Shown here one piece after another: positions 1 through 8,806 of a DNA stretch of 64,000 bases. Below the pieces are notes generated by a model, which made no database searches, had not been told where the DNA came from, and was given only the letters and a program-made list of their open reading frames with translations. Source of the stretch: CAKSFT01 sp045544615 (GTDB lineage Bacteria; Bacillota; Clostridia; UBA1381). Position numbers and translations under genes: made by a program. The stretch is from the NCBI GenBank assembly GCA_045544615.1, contig JAZPZI010000039.1, forward strand, positions 1 through 64,000, given 5' to 3'. Numbering within the stretch: the stretch's first letter is position 1; each line of letters opens with the position of its first letter.

Positions 1-1960
1 GGACTGGATGGCTCAGGAACAGGAGCGTGGTATTACAATTACCTCTGCTGCTACAACTTGTTTCTGGACAGGTTCTACAGAAAATAAATATCCAAAAACA
101 AGAATTAACATCATCGATACACCGGGACACGTTGACTTTACTGTTGAAGTTCAGAGATCACTCCGTGTTCTCGACGGTTCAGTAACAGTTATGTGTGCTA
201 AGGGCGGTGTTGAACCACAGTCTGAAACTGTATGGCGTCAGGCTAACGACTACGGCGTACCACGTATGATCTATGTAAATAAGATGGACATCATGGGTGC
301 AGATTTCTACAATGTTGTAGGCATGGTTAAGGAAAGATTGCACGCAAACGGTGTTCCGATTCAGCTTCCTATCGGTGCAGAGGATACTTTCAAGGGTATC
401 ATCGACCTTATGACAATGAAGGCTGAAATCTACTATGACGAAATGGGTACACAGTACGGCGAGGAGGAAATCCCTGCTGACATGCTCGATAAAGCTGAAG
501 AGTACAGAGCTGCTATGGTTGAAGCTATCGCAGAAACTGATGAAGAGCTCATGATGGCGTACTTGGAAGGCGAAGAAATCCCTGTAGAGGATCTTAAGAA
601 GGCTTTGAGAAAGGCTACAATTAACAATGAAATCGTTCCAATGCTTTGCGGAACATCTTATAGAAATAAGGGTGTTCAGATGCTTTTGGATGCTATTGTT
701 GAATATATGCCTGCTCCTACAGACGTTCCTAACATCAAGGGTGTTATCCCCGGAACAGAAGAAGAGGACGAAAGACCTTCATCAGACGATGCTCCGTTCG
801 CAGCCTTGGCATTCAAGATTGCAACAGACCCATTCGTTGGGAAGATCTGCTTCTTCAGAGTATATTCAGGTACAGTTGAGTCAGGCTCATATGTATTAAA
901 TGCCTGCAAGGGCAACAAGGAGCGTCTCGGAAGAATCCTTCAGATGCACGCTAACTCAAGAGAAGATATCGATGTAGTTTACTCAGGTGATATCGCAGCT
1001 GCTGTTGGTTTGAAGAACACAACAACAGGTGATACACTTTGTGATGAAAAGAACCCAATTATATTGGAATCAATGGAATTCCCTGAACCGGTTATCCGTG
1101 TAGCGATCGAGCCTAAAACAAAGGCTGGTCAGGAAAAGATGGGTATCGCTTTGGCAAAGCTTGCTGAAGAAGATCCAACATTCAAGACCTACACAGATGA
1201 AGAAACAGGACAGACCATCATCGCAGGTATGGGTGAGCTTCACCTCGAAATCATCGTAGACAGATTGCTCAGAGAATTTAAGGTTGAGGCTAACGTTGGT
1301 GAACCTCAGGTTTCTTACAGAGAAGCAATCAGAAAGCCTGTTAACATTGAGCACAAGTATGCTCGTCAGTCTGGTGGTAAGGGTCAGTACGGTCACGTAC
1401 TCATGAAGCTCGAGCCAATGGAAGAAGGCAAGGGCTACGAATTTGTTAACGCAATTGTCGGCGGTGCTATTCCTAAGGAATACATCCCAGCAGTTGATGC
1501 CGGTGTACAGGGCGCTATGCAGTCAGGTGTATTGGCAGGATATAACGTTGTTGACTGTAAGGTAACACTTTATGATGGTTCGTACCATGAAGTCGATTCA
1601 TCAGAAATGGCGTTTAAGATTGCAGCATCAATGGCATTCAAGGAAGGTATGAAGAAGGCAGACCCTGTTATCAAGGAGCCTATCATGCTCGTTAACGTAA
1701 TTATGCCGGACGAATACATGGGCGACGTTATGGGTGACTTGAACTCACGTCGTGGTATGATCAAGGAAATGGAAGCTGTTACAGGTGCACAGAGAATTAC
1801 TGCATATGTTCCGCTTTCAGAAATGTTTGGTTATGCTACAGAATTGCGTTCAAGAACTCAGGGTAGAGGCCAGTATTCTATGGAACCATCACATTATTCT
1901 GAAGTTCCTAAGTCAATTCAGGAAAAGATTATGAATGACAGAGCAAAGAATAACGGTTAA
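1..1960 (+). CDS. fusA: Elongation factor G (5' end missing)
   Basis: Translocase of the ribosome: GTP-driven movement of tRNA and mRNA in the cytoplasm. The reading frame is open from base 2 (Asp-Trp-Met-Ala-Gln-Glu-Gln-Glu-Arg-Gly), which matches the switch I region of EF-G, so roughly the first 50 residues, including the P-loop, lie outside the window. Visible are the DTPGHVDF G3 motif, the NKMD G4 motif, domain II, and the GMGELHLEI segment of domain III followed by domains IV and V. It ends in TAA 87 bp before tuf, the classic str-operon order, but tuf also has a promoter of its own. Identity is secure; only the 5' end is unknown. Confidence 0.98.
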   Translation, partial: DWMAQEQERGITITSAATTCFWTGSTENKYPKTRINIIDTPGHVDFTVEVQRSLRVLDGSVTVMCAKGGVEPQSETVWRQANDYGVPRMIYVNKMDIMGADFYNVVGMVKERLHANGVPIQLPIGAEDTFKGIIDLMTMKAEIYYDEMGTQYGEEEIPADMLDKAEEYRAAMVEAIAETDEELMMAYLEGEEIPVEDLKKALRKATINNEIVPMLCGTSYRNKGVQMLLDAIVEYMPAPTDVPNIKGVIPGTEEEDERPSSDDAPFAALAFKIATDPFVGKICFFRVYSGTVESGSYVLNACKGNKERLGRILQMHANSREDIDVVYSGDIAAAVGLKNTTTGDTLCDEKNPIILESMEFPEPVIRVAIEPKTKAGQEKMGIALAKLAEEDPTFKTYTDEETGQTIIAGMGELHLEIIVDRLLREFKVEANVGEPQVSYREAIRKPVNIEHKYARQSGGKGQYGHVLMKLEPMEEGKGYEFVNAIVGGAIPKEYIPAVDAGVQGAMQSGVLAGYNVVDCKVTLYDGSYHEVDSSEMAFKIAASMAFKEGMKKADPVIKEPIMLVNVIMPDEYMGDVMGDLNSRRGMIKEMEAVTGAQRITAYVPLSEMFGYATELRSRTQGRGQYSMEPSHYSEVPKSIQEKIMNDRAKNNG

Positions 1961-1974
1961 TTTTAAAAAAGTAC

Positions 1975-2003
1975 TTGATTTTTTCAAGAAAAAATTGTAA
2001 AAT
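1975..2003 (+). promoter_or_regulatory. SigA-type promoter of tuf
   Basis: TTGATT (1975-1980), a 17-bp spacer and TAAAAT (1998-2003) lie between fusA and tuf, about 45 bp ahead of the tuf start. This would allow extra EF-Tu transcription independent of fusA. Sequence match only. Confidence 0.55.
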
Positions 2004-2047
2004 AGATATAAGTGTAAAAACTTATTTATTAAAGGAGGAAAACTAAA

Positions 2048-3250
2048 ATGGCAAAAGCTAAATTCGAAAGAACTAAGCCACACGTAAACATTGGTACAAT
2101 TGGTCACGTTGACCACGGTAAGACAACTCTTACTGCTGCTATCACAAAGGTATTGGCTCTTAAGGGCCAGGCTGAATTCTCAGCTTACGACAACATCGAT
2201 AAGGCTCCAGAAGAAAGAGAAAGAGGTATCACAATCTCTACATCACACGTTGAGTACGAAACAGACGCTCGTCACTACGCTCACGTTGACTGCCCAGGAC
2301 ACGCTGACTATGTAAAGAACATGATCACAGGTGCTGCTCAGATGGACGGTGCTATCCTCGTTGTTTCAGCTGCTGACGGCCCAATGCCTCAGACAAGAGA
2401 ACACATCTTGTTGTCAAGACAGGTTGGCGTTCCTTACATCGTAGTATTCATGAACAAGGCTGACCAGGTTGACGATCCAGAACTTATGGAACTCGTTGAA
2501 ATGGAAATCAGAGACTTGCTTTCAGAATATGAATTCCCTGGCGATGATACACCAATCGTATCAGGTTCAGGTCTTCAGGTTCTTGAATCAACATCAACAG
2601 ACATCAACGCTCCAGAATACGAATGTATCTTGAAGCTCATGGACGCTGTTGACAGCTATATCCCAACACCAGAAAGAAAGGCTGACTTGCCATTCTTGAT
2701 GCCTATCGAAGATATCTTCTCAATCACAGGCCGTGGTACAGTTGCTACAGGTAGAGTTGAAAGAGGTCAGTTGAAGGTTTCTGACGAAGTTGAAATCGTT
2801 GGTCTTACAGACGAATCAAGAAAAGTTGTTGTTACAGGTATCGAAATGTTCAGAAAGCTTCTTGACTATGCTGAAGCTGGTGACAACATCGGTGCATTGC
2901 TCCGTGGTGTTCAGAGAACAGAAATCGAAAGAGGTCAGGTTCTTGCTCAGCCAGGTACAATTAAGCCTCACACAAAGTTTACTGGTGAAGTTTACGTATT
3001 GACTAAGGAAGAAGGCGGACGTCACACACCATTCTTCAACAACTACAGACCACAGTTCTATTTCAGAACAACTGACGTTACAGGCGTTATCTCATTGCCT
3101 GCTGGCACAGAAATGTGTATGCCTGGCGATAACGTAAAGATGGACGTTGAACTTATCACACCAATCGCTATCGAAAAGGGACTTAGATTCGCTATTCGTG
3201 AAGGCGGAAGAACAGTAGGTTCAGGCGTTGTTTCAGAAATCGCTGAATAA
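2048..3250 (+). CDS. tuf: Elongation factor Tu
   Basis: Delivers aminoacyl-tRNA to the ribosomal A site as a GTP complex. The 400-residue protein has the G1 loop GHVDHGKT at residues 19-26, the switch I segment ERERGITI, G3 DCPGH, G4 NKAD, and the beta-barrel domains 2 and 3 ending in REGGRTVGSGVVSEI. Length is normal for the family (about 395-400). An AAAGGAGG site (2031-2038) fixes the ATG start. It is followed directly by a strong terminator, so it is the last gene of the fusA-tuf unit. Confidence 0.99.
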   Translation: MAKAKFERTKPHVNIGTIGHVDHGKTTLTAAITKVLALKGQAEFSAYDNIDKAPEERERGITISTSHVEYETDARHYAHVDCPGHADYVKNMITGAAQMDGAILVVSAADGPMPQTREHILLSRQVGVPYIVVFMNKADQVDDPELMELVEMEIRDLLSEYEFPGDDTPIVSGSGLQVLESTSTDINAPEYECILKLMDAVDSYIPTPERKADLPFLMPIEDIFSITGRGTVATGRVERGQLKVSDEVEIVGLTDESRKVVVTGIEMFRKLLDYAEAGDNIGALLRGVQRTEIERGQVLAQPGTIKPHTKFTGEVYVLTKEEGGRHTPFFNNYRPQFYFRTTDVTGVISLPAGTEMCMPGDNVKMDVELITPIAIEKGLRFAIREGGRTVGSGVVSEIAE

Positions 3251-3263
3251 TTTAGTTTAAATA

Positions 3264-3301
3264 AAAAACGGTTTGCTCACGTAGCAGACCGTTTTTTTTT
3301 T
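3264..3301 (+). terminator. Rho-independent terminator after tuf
   Basis: A stem of CGGTTTGCT with AGCAGACCG (one G-U pair) and a CACGT loop is followed by ten T residues, 15-50 bp after the tuf stop codon. Confidence 0.9.
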
Positions 3302-3333
3302 AAAAGAAAATATATTAAAGCCTAATGAGAAGA

Positions 3334-3475
3334 GCCTCCCTTGTGTAAAGGGAGGTGAGTTTGCAAAGCAAACTCGGAGGGATTGTAATTGTTAAATAAA
3401 AAAACTCAAAACCATAAGCAGAAAACAATCCCTCAGTCTCACTGCGTTCGCCAGCTCCCTTTACACAAGGGAGCC
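3334..3475. repeat. 142-bp palindromic intergenic repeat (CTCCCTTGTG family)
   Basis: The left arm at 3334-3355 and the right arm at 3454-3475 are near-perfect inverted copies (core CTCCCTTGTGTAAAGGGAG on the left). A second inner inverted pair has GGAGGGATTGT on the left and ACAATCCCTC on the right. A diverged copy lies at 29854-29966. It sits between the tuf terminator and spoIIIAA. It has no reading frame and looks like a MITE- or REP-type element. Confidence 0.8.
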
Positions 3476-3557
3476 TTTTTTCTTCCCCGAAAAGTTCTAT
3501 CTCTCATTTTTGCATAATAGAATAATTAAAAGACTTATACAAAAGGATGTGGATAAA

Positions 3558-4484
3558 ATGCTGGTAGTGAACGGACTTGAGGGGATAATGAGCAATACTG
3601 TTTTGGGATATCTTCCAAAACGGATACGAAAATATATGTACTTTGCTGACTGGGACGAACTTGAGGAAATCCGATTAAGGCTCGGACTTCCCGTGATGCT
3701 TCAGTACCGTGATGCGGTGCTTTGCTTAAACGATAAGGGTGGTGGCGTAATCCGTGGCGAGAACCTGGTTTGCCCGACCTCAAGCGATATGGCGGAGGCG
3801 TTGGAGCTAATCAGCCATTCGTCATTTTATGCACACGAGCAGGACATAAAAAACGGATTTATCACCATCGAGGGCGGAAACCGAGTGGGACTGACCGGAA
3901 GCGGTGTAATCGTGGGCGGAGAAATCAGCAGTATAAAGGATATTTCGGGCCTGAATTACCGGATTGCACACGAGGTTTCGGGGTGCTCGGACAGGCTGAT
4001 AGATATGATAGTAGCAGACAAGAGGGTGAAGAATACCCTTATTATTTCACCGCCGGGATGCGGTAAGACAACCCTTTTGCGGGATATTATAAGGAACATC
4101 TCAAGGCTCAACCGCAAGGTCAGCGTTGTTGATGAGCGTGGCGAGATAACGGCATCATTTGGCGGTATCAGAGGCTTTGAGCTTGGAAACAATTGCGATA
4201 TTCTGACCGGTGTCCCGAAAGACCAGGGTATGATTTTAATGCTCCGCAGTATGTCCCCGAATGTGATTGCAACCGACGAGCTTGGTTCGGACGGTGAGAT
4301 TTCGGCGGTTGAGAAGATTGTAAATTCGGGCGTGAGTGTTGTTGCAACTATTCACGGTGCAAGTCCCGAGCAGTTGAAAAACCGAGAAAACATCAAAAAG
4401 CTTATGGCCTATTTTGAGTGTTTTATAGTGCTGAGCAGGCGGTTTGGCGTGGGGACTATCGAGGAGGCATACTGTGTGGATTAA
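3558..4484 (+). CDS. spoIIIAA: Stage III sporulation protein AA, ATPase
   Basis: Secretion-type ATPase that powers the SpoIIIA-SpoIIQ channel between mother cell and forespore. The 308-residue product has a Walker A motif PPGCGKTTLL (Lys about 170), a VVDERGE segment, and a C-terminal GVGTIEEAY end typical of the family. A TTG-started frame is open from 3510, but the ATG at 3558 has an AAAGGATG ribosome site at a good distance and gives the usual length of about 305. It is the first gene of the operon and its 3' end overlaps spoIIIAB. In Bacillus the operon is driven by SigE; no convincing SigE promoter could be picked here. Confidence 0.95.
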   Translation: MLVVNGLEGIMSNTVLGYLPKRIRKYMYFADWDELEEIRLRLGLPVMLQYRDAVLCLNDKGGGVIRGENLVCPTSSDMAEALELISHSSFYAHEQDIKNGFITIEGGNRVGLTGSGVIVGGEISSIKDISGLNYRIAHEVSGCSDRLIDMIVADKRVKNTLIISPPGCGKTTLLRDIIRNISRLNRKVSVVDERGEITASFGGIRGFELGNNCDILTGVPKDQGMILMLRSMSPNVIATDELGSDGEISAVEKIVNSGVSVVATIHGASPEQLKNRENIKKLMAYFECFIVLSRRFGVGTIEEAYCVD

Positions 4485-4980
4485 GCTTTTTGGAGCGGTT
4501 GCTCTGATTGTTGCAGGATGGTGGCTCGGCAGGCTTTTGTCCGAAAGGCTTCGCATACGATTTGAGAGCCTGCAGGCGTTTGATTCTGCACTTGTGATGC
4601 TCGAGGGCGAGATGAATTATGCTCAAAACGGTATAGATACGGCATTTCGAAACATAGAAAAGGCGGTAGGGCTCGGTGGTTTTTTTGAAAGTGTTGCCGA
4701 CGGTGTTACGAGGGTTGGCGTGAGAAACGCCTGGCGAAAAGAGCTTTGTGAGCACCGGGAAGAACTATTCCTTACCGACGAAGATGTGCGGATTTTATCG
4801 GCACTTTCGGCAGAGCTTGGTGTGAGCAATGCCGAGAATCAGATAAAAAGCATCCGGTATGTACGGAATATGTTAAGCGGTGCAAAAAGCGATGCCGAGG
4901 AACGCTATAAGACCCTGTCGGTGCTCTATAAAAAGCTATGCTTTGGCGGTGCGCTGATGATTCTGATAGTTATTATATAA
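4474..4980 (+). CDS. spoIIIAB: Stage III sporulation protein AB
   Basis: Membrane component of the SpoIIIA complex, distantly related to GspF/PilC secretion proteins. The 168-residue product begins with a hydrophobic helix (LFGAVALIVAGWWLGRLL), carries a helical cytoplasmic middle, and ends with a second hydrophobic segment (ALMILIVII). The GTG at 4474 is preferred because GAGGAGG lies 6 bp upstream; an upstream in-frame TTG at 4444 would overlap spoIIIAA further. It overlaps the spoIIIAA stop by 11 bp, which suggests translational coupling. Confidence 0.92.
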   Translation: MWIKLFGAVALIVAGWWLGRLLSERLRIRFESLQAFDSALVMLEGEMNYAQNGIDTAFRNIEKAVGLGGFFESVADGVTRVGVRNAWRKELCEHREELFLTDEDVRILSALSAELGVSNAENQIKSIRYVRNMLSGAKSDAEERYKTLSVLYKKLCFGGALMILIVII

Positions 4981-4996
4981 AAAGGAGGATGAGCCT

Positions 4997-5191
4997 GTGG
5001 ATGTGGATTTGATTTTCAGGATAGCGGGGCTCGGAATAGTTGTTGCGGTGCTCAATCAGCTCCTGATACGGGCAGGGCGTGAGGAGCAGGCGTTATTGAC
5101 CACGATCGCAGGGCTTGTTGTTGTGCTTCTGATAATTTCGCAGGAGATTGGTGAGCTTTTCGAGTCCATAAAGCGGATTTTTGACTTATAG
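4997..5191 (+). CDS. spoIIIAC: Stage III sporulation protein AC
   Basis: Small membrane protein of the SpoIIIA channel complex. The 64 residues form two transmembrane helices (about 6-25 and 35-52) separated by the basic-acidic linker RAGREEQ, as is typical for SpoIIIAC. The GTG start has AAAGGAGG 8 bp upstream. It lies 16 bp after spoIIIAB and 15 bp before spoIIIAD, inside the tightly packed operon. Confidence 0.93.
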   Translation: MDVDLIFRIAGLGIVVAVLNQLLIRAGREEQALLTTIAGLVVVLLIISQEIGELFESIKRIFDL

Positions 5192-5206
5192 AAAAGGGAA
5201 AGTGTA

Positions 5207-5599
5207 ATGAACATTTTTGGAATAATCGCGCTCGGGATAATCGGTGCCATACTTTCTGTAACGGTCAGGGCGTATCGGCCCGAGTATGGCATAGTTCTTG
5301 GCATCATATGCTCTGCTATAATAATGTTTTTTATGGTCGGTGCGATACGGGAAGTCCTTGAAAATCTCGAGCGGATAGTAAAAGATACAGGGATAGATAT
5401 TTCCTATTTCAAGATAATCATAAAGGTAACGGGAATAGCATATCTCACACAGTTCGGTGCCCAGACCGCCCGTGATGCAGGCGAGGCGGCAATCGCCCAG
5501 AAGGTGGATTCGGCAGGGAAGATTGCGGTAATGCTGATGACGATACCTGTGATTTCGGGCTTCCTTGCGGTGCTTTCCGAGATGCTGAATAAACTTTGA
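5207..5599 (+). CDS. spoIIIAD: Stage III sporulation protein AD
   Basis: Membrane protein of the SpoIIIA complex, 130 residues, related to SpoIIIAC in its N-terminal part. Hydrophobic helices are seen at about residues 3-20, 28-46, 67-85 and 104-122. The segment GIAYLTQFGAQTARDAGE is characteristic of the family. A GGGAAAG site precedes the ATG. It abuts spoIIIAE. Confidence 0.93.
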   Translation: MNIFGIIALGIIGAILSVTVRAYRPEYGIVLGIICSAIIMFFMVGAIREVLENLERIVKDTGIDISYFKIIIKVTGIAYLTQFGAQTARDAGEAAIAQKVDSAGKIAVMLMTIPVISGFLAVLSEMLNKL

Positions 5600-5601
5600 A
5601 T

Positions 5602-6660
5602 ATGATGAAAAAATTACTATACATAATAGTATTCCTGATGCTATTTTCGCCGGGTGTTTCGGCAAACGAGGCGGTATTTATAGACGGTGAGGAGGAATAC
5701 AACGAACTTGTTGCGGAAATCCTGGAGGGCAGGCTCGACCTTGATGCACCGAGCCTTTTGAATAAGCTGATTGACATGATAATCGGAGAGGTGTTGCTAT
5801 CAAAGGAGTTGCTTGTGAATATCATAGTTGTTGCCGCACTTTCGGGCGTTTTGAATGTGCTCGATTCTTCTTTCTCAAAGGGTGAGACGACGGCAATCAC
5901 GGCGTTTGTCGGCTACACTCTTGTTGCGATAAGCATTTCACAGCTTTTGAATACATCAATAGGCTATGGGGTGGAGGTGGTAAACCGCCTTTCGGGGTTT
6001 ATCACAAAAATATGCCCGACACTCACAATTCTGATGGTATCGAGTGGTGCAGCGGTGTCGGCGGCAAGCTTTTCGCCCGTGCTTTCGGTTGCGGTTTATG
6101 TTATCTCGACGGTAATCGAAAAGCTGATAATACCGATGGTCTATTTTTCGGCGGTGCTTGGTATCGTCAACAACATGACCGATAAAATCCAGTTAGGGCA
6201 GTTGAATGCTTTCATAAAATCGCTCGCAAAGTGGATTCTGACCGGGATTCTGACCGTTTTTACAGGCATCAATGCAATCTACGGCTTTTCGATGCCTGTT
6301 CTTGATGCGGTAAGCTTAAAGGCGGTCAAGTTCACAGTCGGGAGCTTTGTCCCGGTTGTCGGAGGACTGCTGGCTGATACCGTGGAAACGGTCCTTGCCG
6401 GTGCAAAGCTGATGAAAAATGCAGTCGGCACAGCAGGCATAATAATGGTAGTCCTTATTTGTCTTGTGCCGATAATCAAGATCGGTGCGATTATTCTATT
6501 ATTGCGACTTGCGTCGGCGTTGATTGAGCCGGTTTCAGACAAGCGTATAACGGCGATGGTCACCGATTCGGTTGCGCCCATAACCACGGTTTTTGCGATG
6601 GTGATGGCGGTAGCGATGTTATTCATTATAAGCATAAGCATCATAGTGAGTGCAGTTTAA
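5602..6660 (+). CDS. spoIIIAE: Stage III sporulation protein AE
   Basis: Large polytopic membrane subunit of the SpoIIIA complex. The product of about 352 residues starts with a signal-like peptide (KKLLYIIVFLMLFSPGVSA), followed by an extracytoplasmic acidic region and about seven hydrophobic helices. ATG 5602 is used here. TTG 5596, which overlaps the spoIIIAD stop, and ATG 5605 are alternatives, as no strong ribosome site decides. Unusually, the next operon gene does not follow directly: 577 bp of repeat-containing non-coding DNA come first. Confidence 0.93.
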   Translation: MMKKLLYIIVFLMLFSPGVSANEAVFIDGEEEYNELVAEILEGRLDLDAPSLLNKLIDMIIGEVLLSKELLVNIIVVAALSGVLNVLDSSFSKGETTAITAFVGYTLVAISISQLLNTSIGYGVEVVNRLSGFITKICPTLTILMVSSGAAVSAASFSPVLSVAVYVISTVIEKLIIPMVYFSAVLGIVNNMTDKIQLGQLNAFIKSLAKWILTGILTVFTGINAIYGFSMPVLDAVSLKAVKFTVGSFVPVVGGLLADTVETVLAGAKLMKNAVGTAGIIMVVLICLVPIIKIGAIILLLRLASALIEPVSDKRITAMVTDSVAPITTVFAMVMAVAMLFIISISIIVSAV

Positions 6661-6689
6661 AACCGCTTATCTCACTATTTTATCGGACG

Positions 6690-7040
6690 GGGCGGTACTT
6701 GTGTACAGCTCCCGTCCTCAAAACAGCAATCTAAGCGATTTTAAATCTGCACGGAGAATGAGGGCGGATATTTGGGCGGTGCACCCATCCTCAAAGCAGC
6801 AATCTGAACGATTTTAATTCTGCACGGAAGGCGTGGATTGCACTCAGGGCGGTACTTGGTGTACAGCTCCCGTCCTCAAAACAGCAATCTAAGCGATTTT
6901 AAATCTGCACGGAGAATGAGGGCGGATATTTGGGCGGTGCACCCACCCTCAAAGCAGCAATCTAAGCGGTTTTAAATCTACACGGAGGGTGTGGGTTGCG
7001 CTCGGGCAGTACCTTCGTACGGCACAGTGCAAGGCATAAG
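6690..7040. repeat. 157-bp tandem repeat array inside the spoIIIA operon
   Basis: Two nearly identical 157-bp units (6690-6846 and 6847-7003) are followed by the start of a third at 7004. Each unit holds two degenerate half-units that share CAGCAATCTAAGCGATTTTA and then a TCTGCACGG-like tail. Each unit begins with a GTAC-N4/5-GTAC motif (6695-6706, 6852-6864, 7009-7020), the same core found in dispersed elements elsewhere in the window. No open frame spans the array. The rest of the spacer (7041-7237) shows another TCCTCAAAG fragment near 7081 and nothing else recognisable. Confidence 0.85.
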
Positions 7041-7237
7041 TTCCTGCAAGCCAAATTAAAATTCGGGCAGTCACTTACCGTCCTCAAAGTGGAAAGCCAA
7101 ATGGTTTTCCGCAGCCTCGGGAAGATTGGTTTAGGCGCAAAGTGGAGTGAAATGGATTAAAAAAGGAGTCCGTAGGAGAAAACAGGAGTTATCAGGGATG
7201 TTGTGGCAAAAAACTGGAGAAAAATGGAGAAAACTGG

Positions 7238-7681
7238 ATGCGGGAATATGTTTTAAAGATAGTAGGTGCGGCGATAATCGGGACATTTTCCGAGTATCTT
7301 GTACCCGGGGATTGGAAAAAATACATAAAGCTCATTTCAGGGTTATTGATGCTCACCGTTTTGTTGTTGCCATTCGGCATGAACCCTGAGCGGGTATTTT
7401 TTGAGTCGCCCTCGATTGAGGAGTACAAAAAAGAGGGTGAGCAATATCTCCTCGACGAGGTGAAAAGTCAGTTGGAGGCAAGCGTTGAGCTTGATGCAAA
7501 AAATCGGGTTCGGGATGAGTTTTCAAAGGACGTCGAGGTAGAGGTTTCCCTTGTTACAAACTCGGAGGGGAAGATAGAGAAAATAGAGAAAATCGAGCTT
7601 ATCGGGGAAAAGGATGAGGCAATAACCGAGAGGCTCAAATTTGTGTACGGAACGGATGCGGTGATATGGATAAAAGAATAG
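7238..7681 (+). CDS. spoIIIAF: Stage III sporulation protein AF
   Basis: Component of the mother-cell side of the SpoIIIA complex. The 147-residue product has two N-terminal transmembrane helices (residues 5-20 and 33-47) followed by a charged domain exposed outside the mother-cell membrane. The ATG at 7238 gives the family N-terminus MREYVLKIVGAAIIG. It is the first gene after the repeat-containing spacer and overlaps spoIIIAG by 16 bp. Confidence 0.92.
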   Translation: MREYVLKIVGAAIIGTFSEYLVPGDWKKYIKLISGLLMLTVLLLPFGMNPERVFFESPSIEEYKKEGEQYLLDEVKSQLEASVELDAKNRVRDEFSKDVEVEVSLVTNSEGKIEKIEKIELIGEKDEAITERLKFVYGTDAVIWIKE

Positions 7682-8142
7682 GCGAATTTTTTAAAAAGAA
7701 GAATAATAGAATAATAGTAATAATACTAATAATTGGAGTGCTTCTTCTCTTGTGGCCTGCAAAATCCGACCCCGAGCCCAAGGTTTTGGAAGATAAACCC
7801 GACGACGAGGAGCGGATTGCAAAGATTATCTCTTCCATAAAGGGTGTGGGCAATGTTGAGGTTATGGTTACATATTCGTCGAGCGAGGAAAAGCGGCTTG
7901 CCTATGAGACAAAATCGCAAAAGGCAGACAAAGGCGACGGCGCATTTGAGGAGGATATCGACAGAGAGGCAATAATCGCAAACGGCGAGCCTGTAGTATT
8001 ATCAAAGACCTATCCGAAGGTGAAAGGAGTTGTTGTTATAGCAGAGGGAGTTGGTGCATCGGGGGTAAAGGAGGAGGTATTGGAGGCTGTCACAACGGCT
8101 TTTGACATATCGCCTCACAAGGTGTGTATATTAGAAAAATAA
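7666..8142 (+). CDS. spoIIIAG: Stage III sporulation protein AG
   Basis: Ring-forming channel subunit located in the intermembrane space between mother cell and forespore. The 158 residues comprise a basic N-terminus, one transmembrane helix (about 14-29) and a ring-building domain with the stretch VKGVVVIAEGVGASGVKEE, typical of SpoIIIAG. It starts within the end of spoIIIAF, indicating coupling, and is followed 19 bp later by spoIIIAH. Confidence 0.93.
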   Translation: MDKRIGEFFKKKNNRIIVIILIIGVLLLLWPAKSDPEPKVLEDKPDDEERIAKIISSIKGVGNVEVMVTYSSSEEKRLAYETKSQKADKGDGAFEEDIDREAIIANGEPVVLSKTYPKVKGVVVIAEGVGASGVKEEVLEAVTTAFDISPHKVCILEK

Positions 8143-8161
8143 TAGAAAGGAAAGATTTCAG

Positions 8162-8689
8162 ATGATGGTTTTGAAGAAAAAGGAGATAGTTGCGGCGGCA
8201 CTTGTGGTGCTGATTGGTGTTGCGGGGTACTTAAACTGGTCGTATCAGGATACAATCCGTGTGACCGATGCCGAGGTTACAGAGGAGGCAAAGCGTCTTG
8301 GTGAGGCACAGTATGTGAGCTCATCAGAGGCTACCGTTTCGGGCGGATATTTCTCCGAGGCGAAGATGGAAAAGGAAAATGCACGCTCGGAGGCTTTGGA
8401 GATTTTAGAGGAGACCGCAAACAATCAGGATTTTGACGAGGAGATAAGAAAGAAAGCACAGCAGCAGATTTTAGATATCGCCCGTGCGGTTGAAAAAGAA
8501 ACTGCGATAGAAAATGCCGCAAAAGCCAAAGGATATGCGGAAATTTCCTGCTATATTGATGGCGGGAATGTTGATATTATGGTAAGAAAGCAAGGGTTTT
8601 CCGATGCGGATGTCCTGAAATTAAAGGATATTGCTGCCTCATCACTCGACTCTGACCCCGAGACTATAAAGATTGTCGAAGTAAAATAA
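8162..8689 (+). CDS. spoIIIAH: Stage III sporulation protein AH
   Basis: Membrane-anchored ring subunit that, in model spore formers, binds forespore SpoIIQ. The 175-residue product has a single transmembrane helix (about 9-27), a variable linker, and a C-terminal ring-building domain ending DPETIKIVEVK. The ribosome site GAAAGGAAAG precedes the ATG. It is the last spoIIIA gene; no clear terminator is visible before the promoter of the following Asp23 gene. Confidence 0.93.
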   Translation: MMVLKKKEIVAAALVVLIGVAGYLNWSYQDTIRVTDAEVTEEAKRLGEAQYVSSSEATVSGGYFSEAKMEKENARSEALEILEETANNQDFDEEIRKKAQQQILDIARAVEKETAIENAAKAKGYAEISCYIDGGNVDIMVRKQGFSDADVLKLKDIAASSLDSDPETIKIVEVK

Positions 8690-8723
8690 ATTGTAAAAAA
8701 TATGTAAATATGAAATATAAATA

Positions 8724-8752
8724 TTGAAGTTGACAAAATTTAATGGTATAAT
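8724..8752 (+). promoter_or_regulatory. SigA-type promoter of the Asp23 gene
   Basis: TTGAAG (8724-8729), a 17-bp spacer and an extended -10 TGGTATAAT (TATAAT 8747-8752). A TTGACA at 8730 is too close to the -10 to be the -35. The promoter would separate vegetative expression of the Asp23 gene from the sporulation operon. Confidence 0.7.
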
Positions 8753-8806
8753 GTTTATATGGTACACAGAAAATAGAATCGGATAAAGATATGAGGAGGA
8801 AATACA

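Noticed and set aside
3240..3250. Elfamycin-resistant EF-Tu, because Ser replaces the residue matching E. coli Ala375
   Set aside because: Ser at this place (GRTVGSGVV) may well be normal in Firmicutes, so it is not evidence of resistance.
3495..3525. SigE promoter before spoIIIAA
   Set aside because: A CATAATA-like box is present but no convincing -35 at the right distance, so it was not annotated.
6690..7040. CRISPR-like array in the spoIIIA spacer
   Set aside because: The units are 157 bp, almost identical throughout, with no short constant repeats alternating with unique spacers and no cas genes.
8730..8735. TTGACA as -35 of the Asp23 gene
   Set aside because: It is only 11 bp from the TATAAT, too close for SigA; TTGAAG at 8724 gives the right 17-bp spacing.
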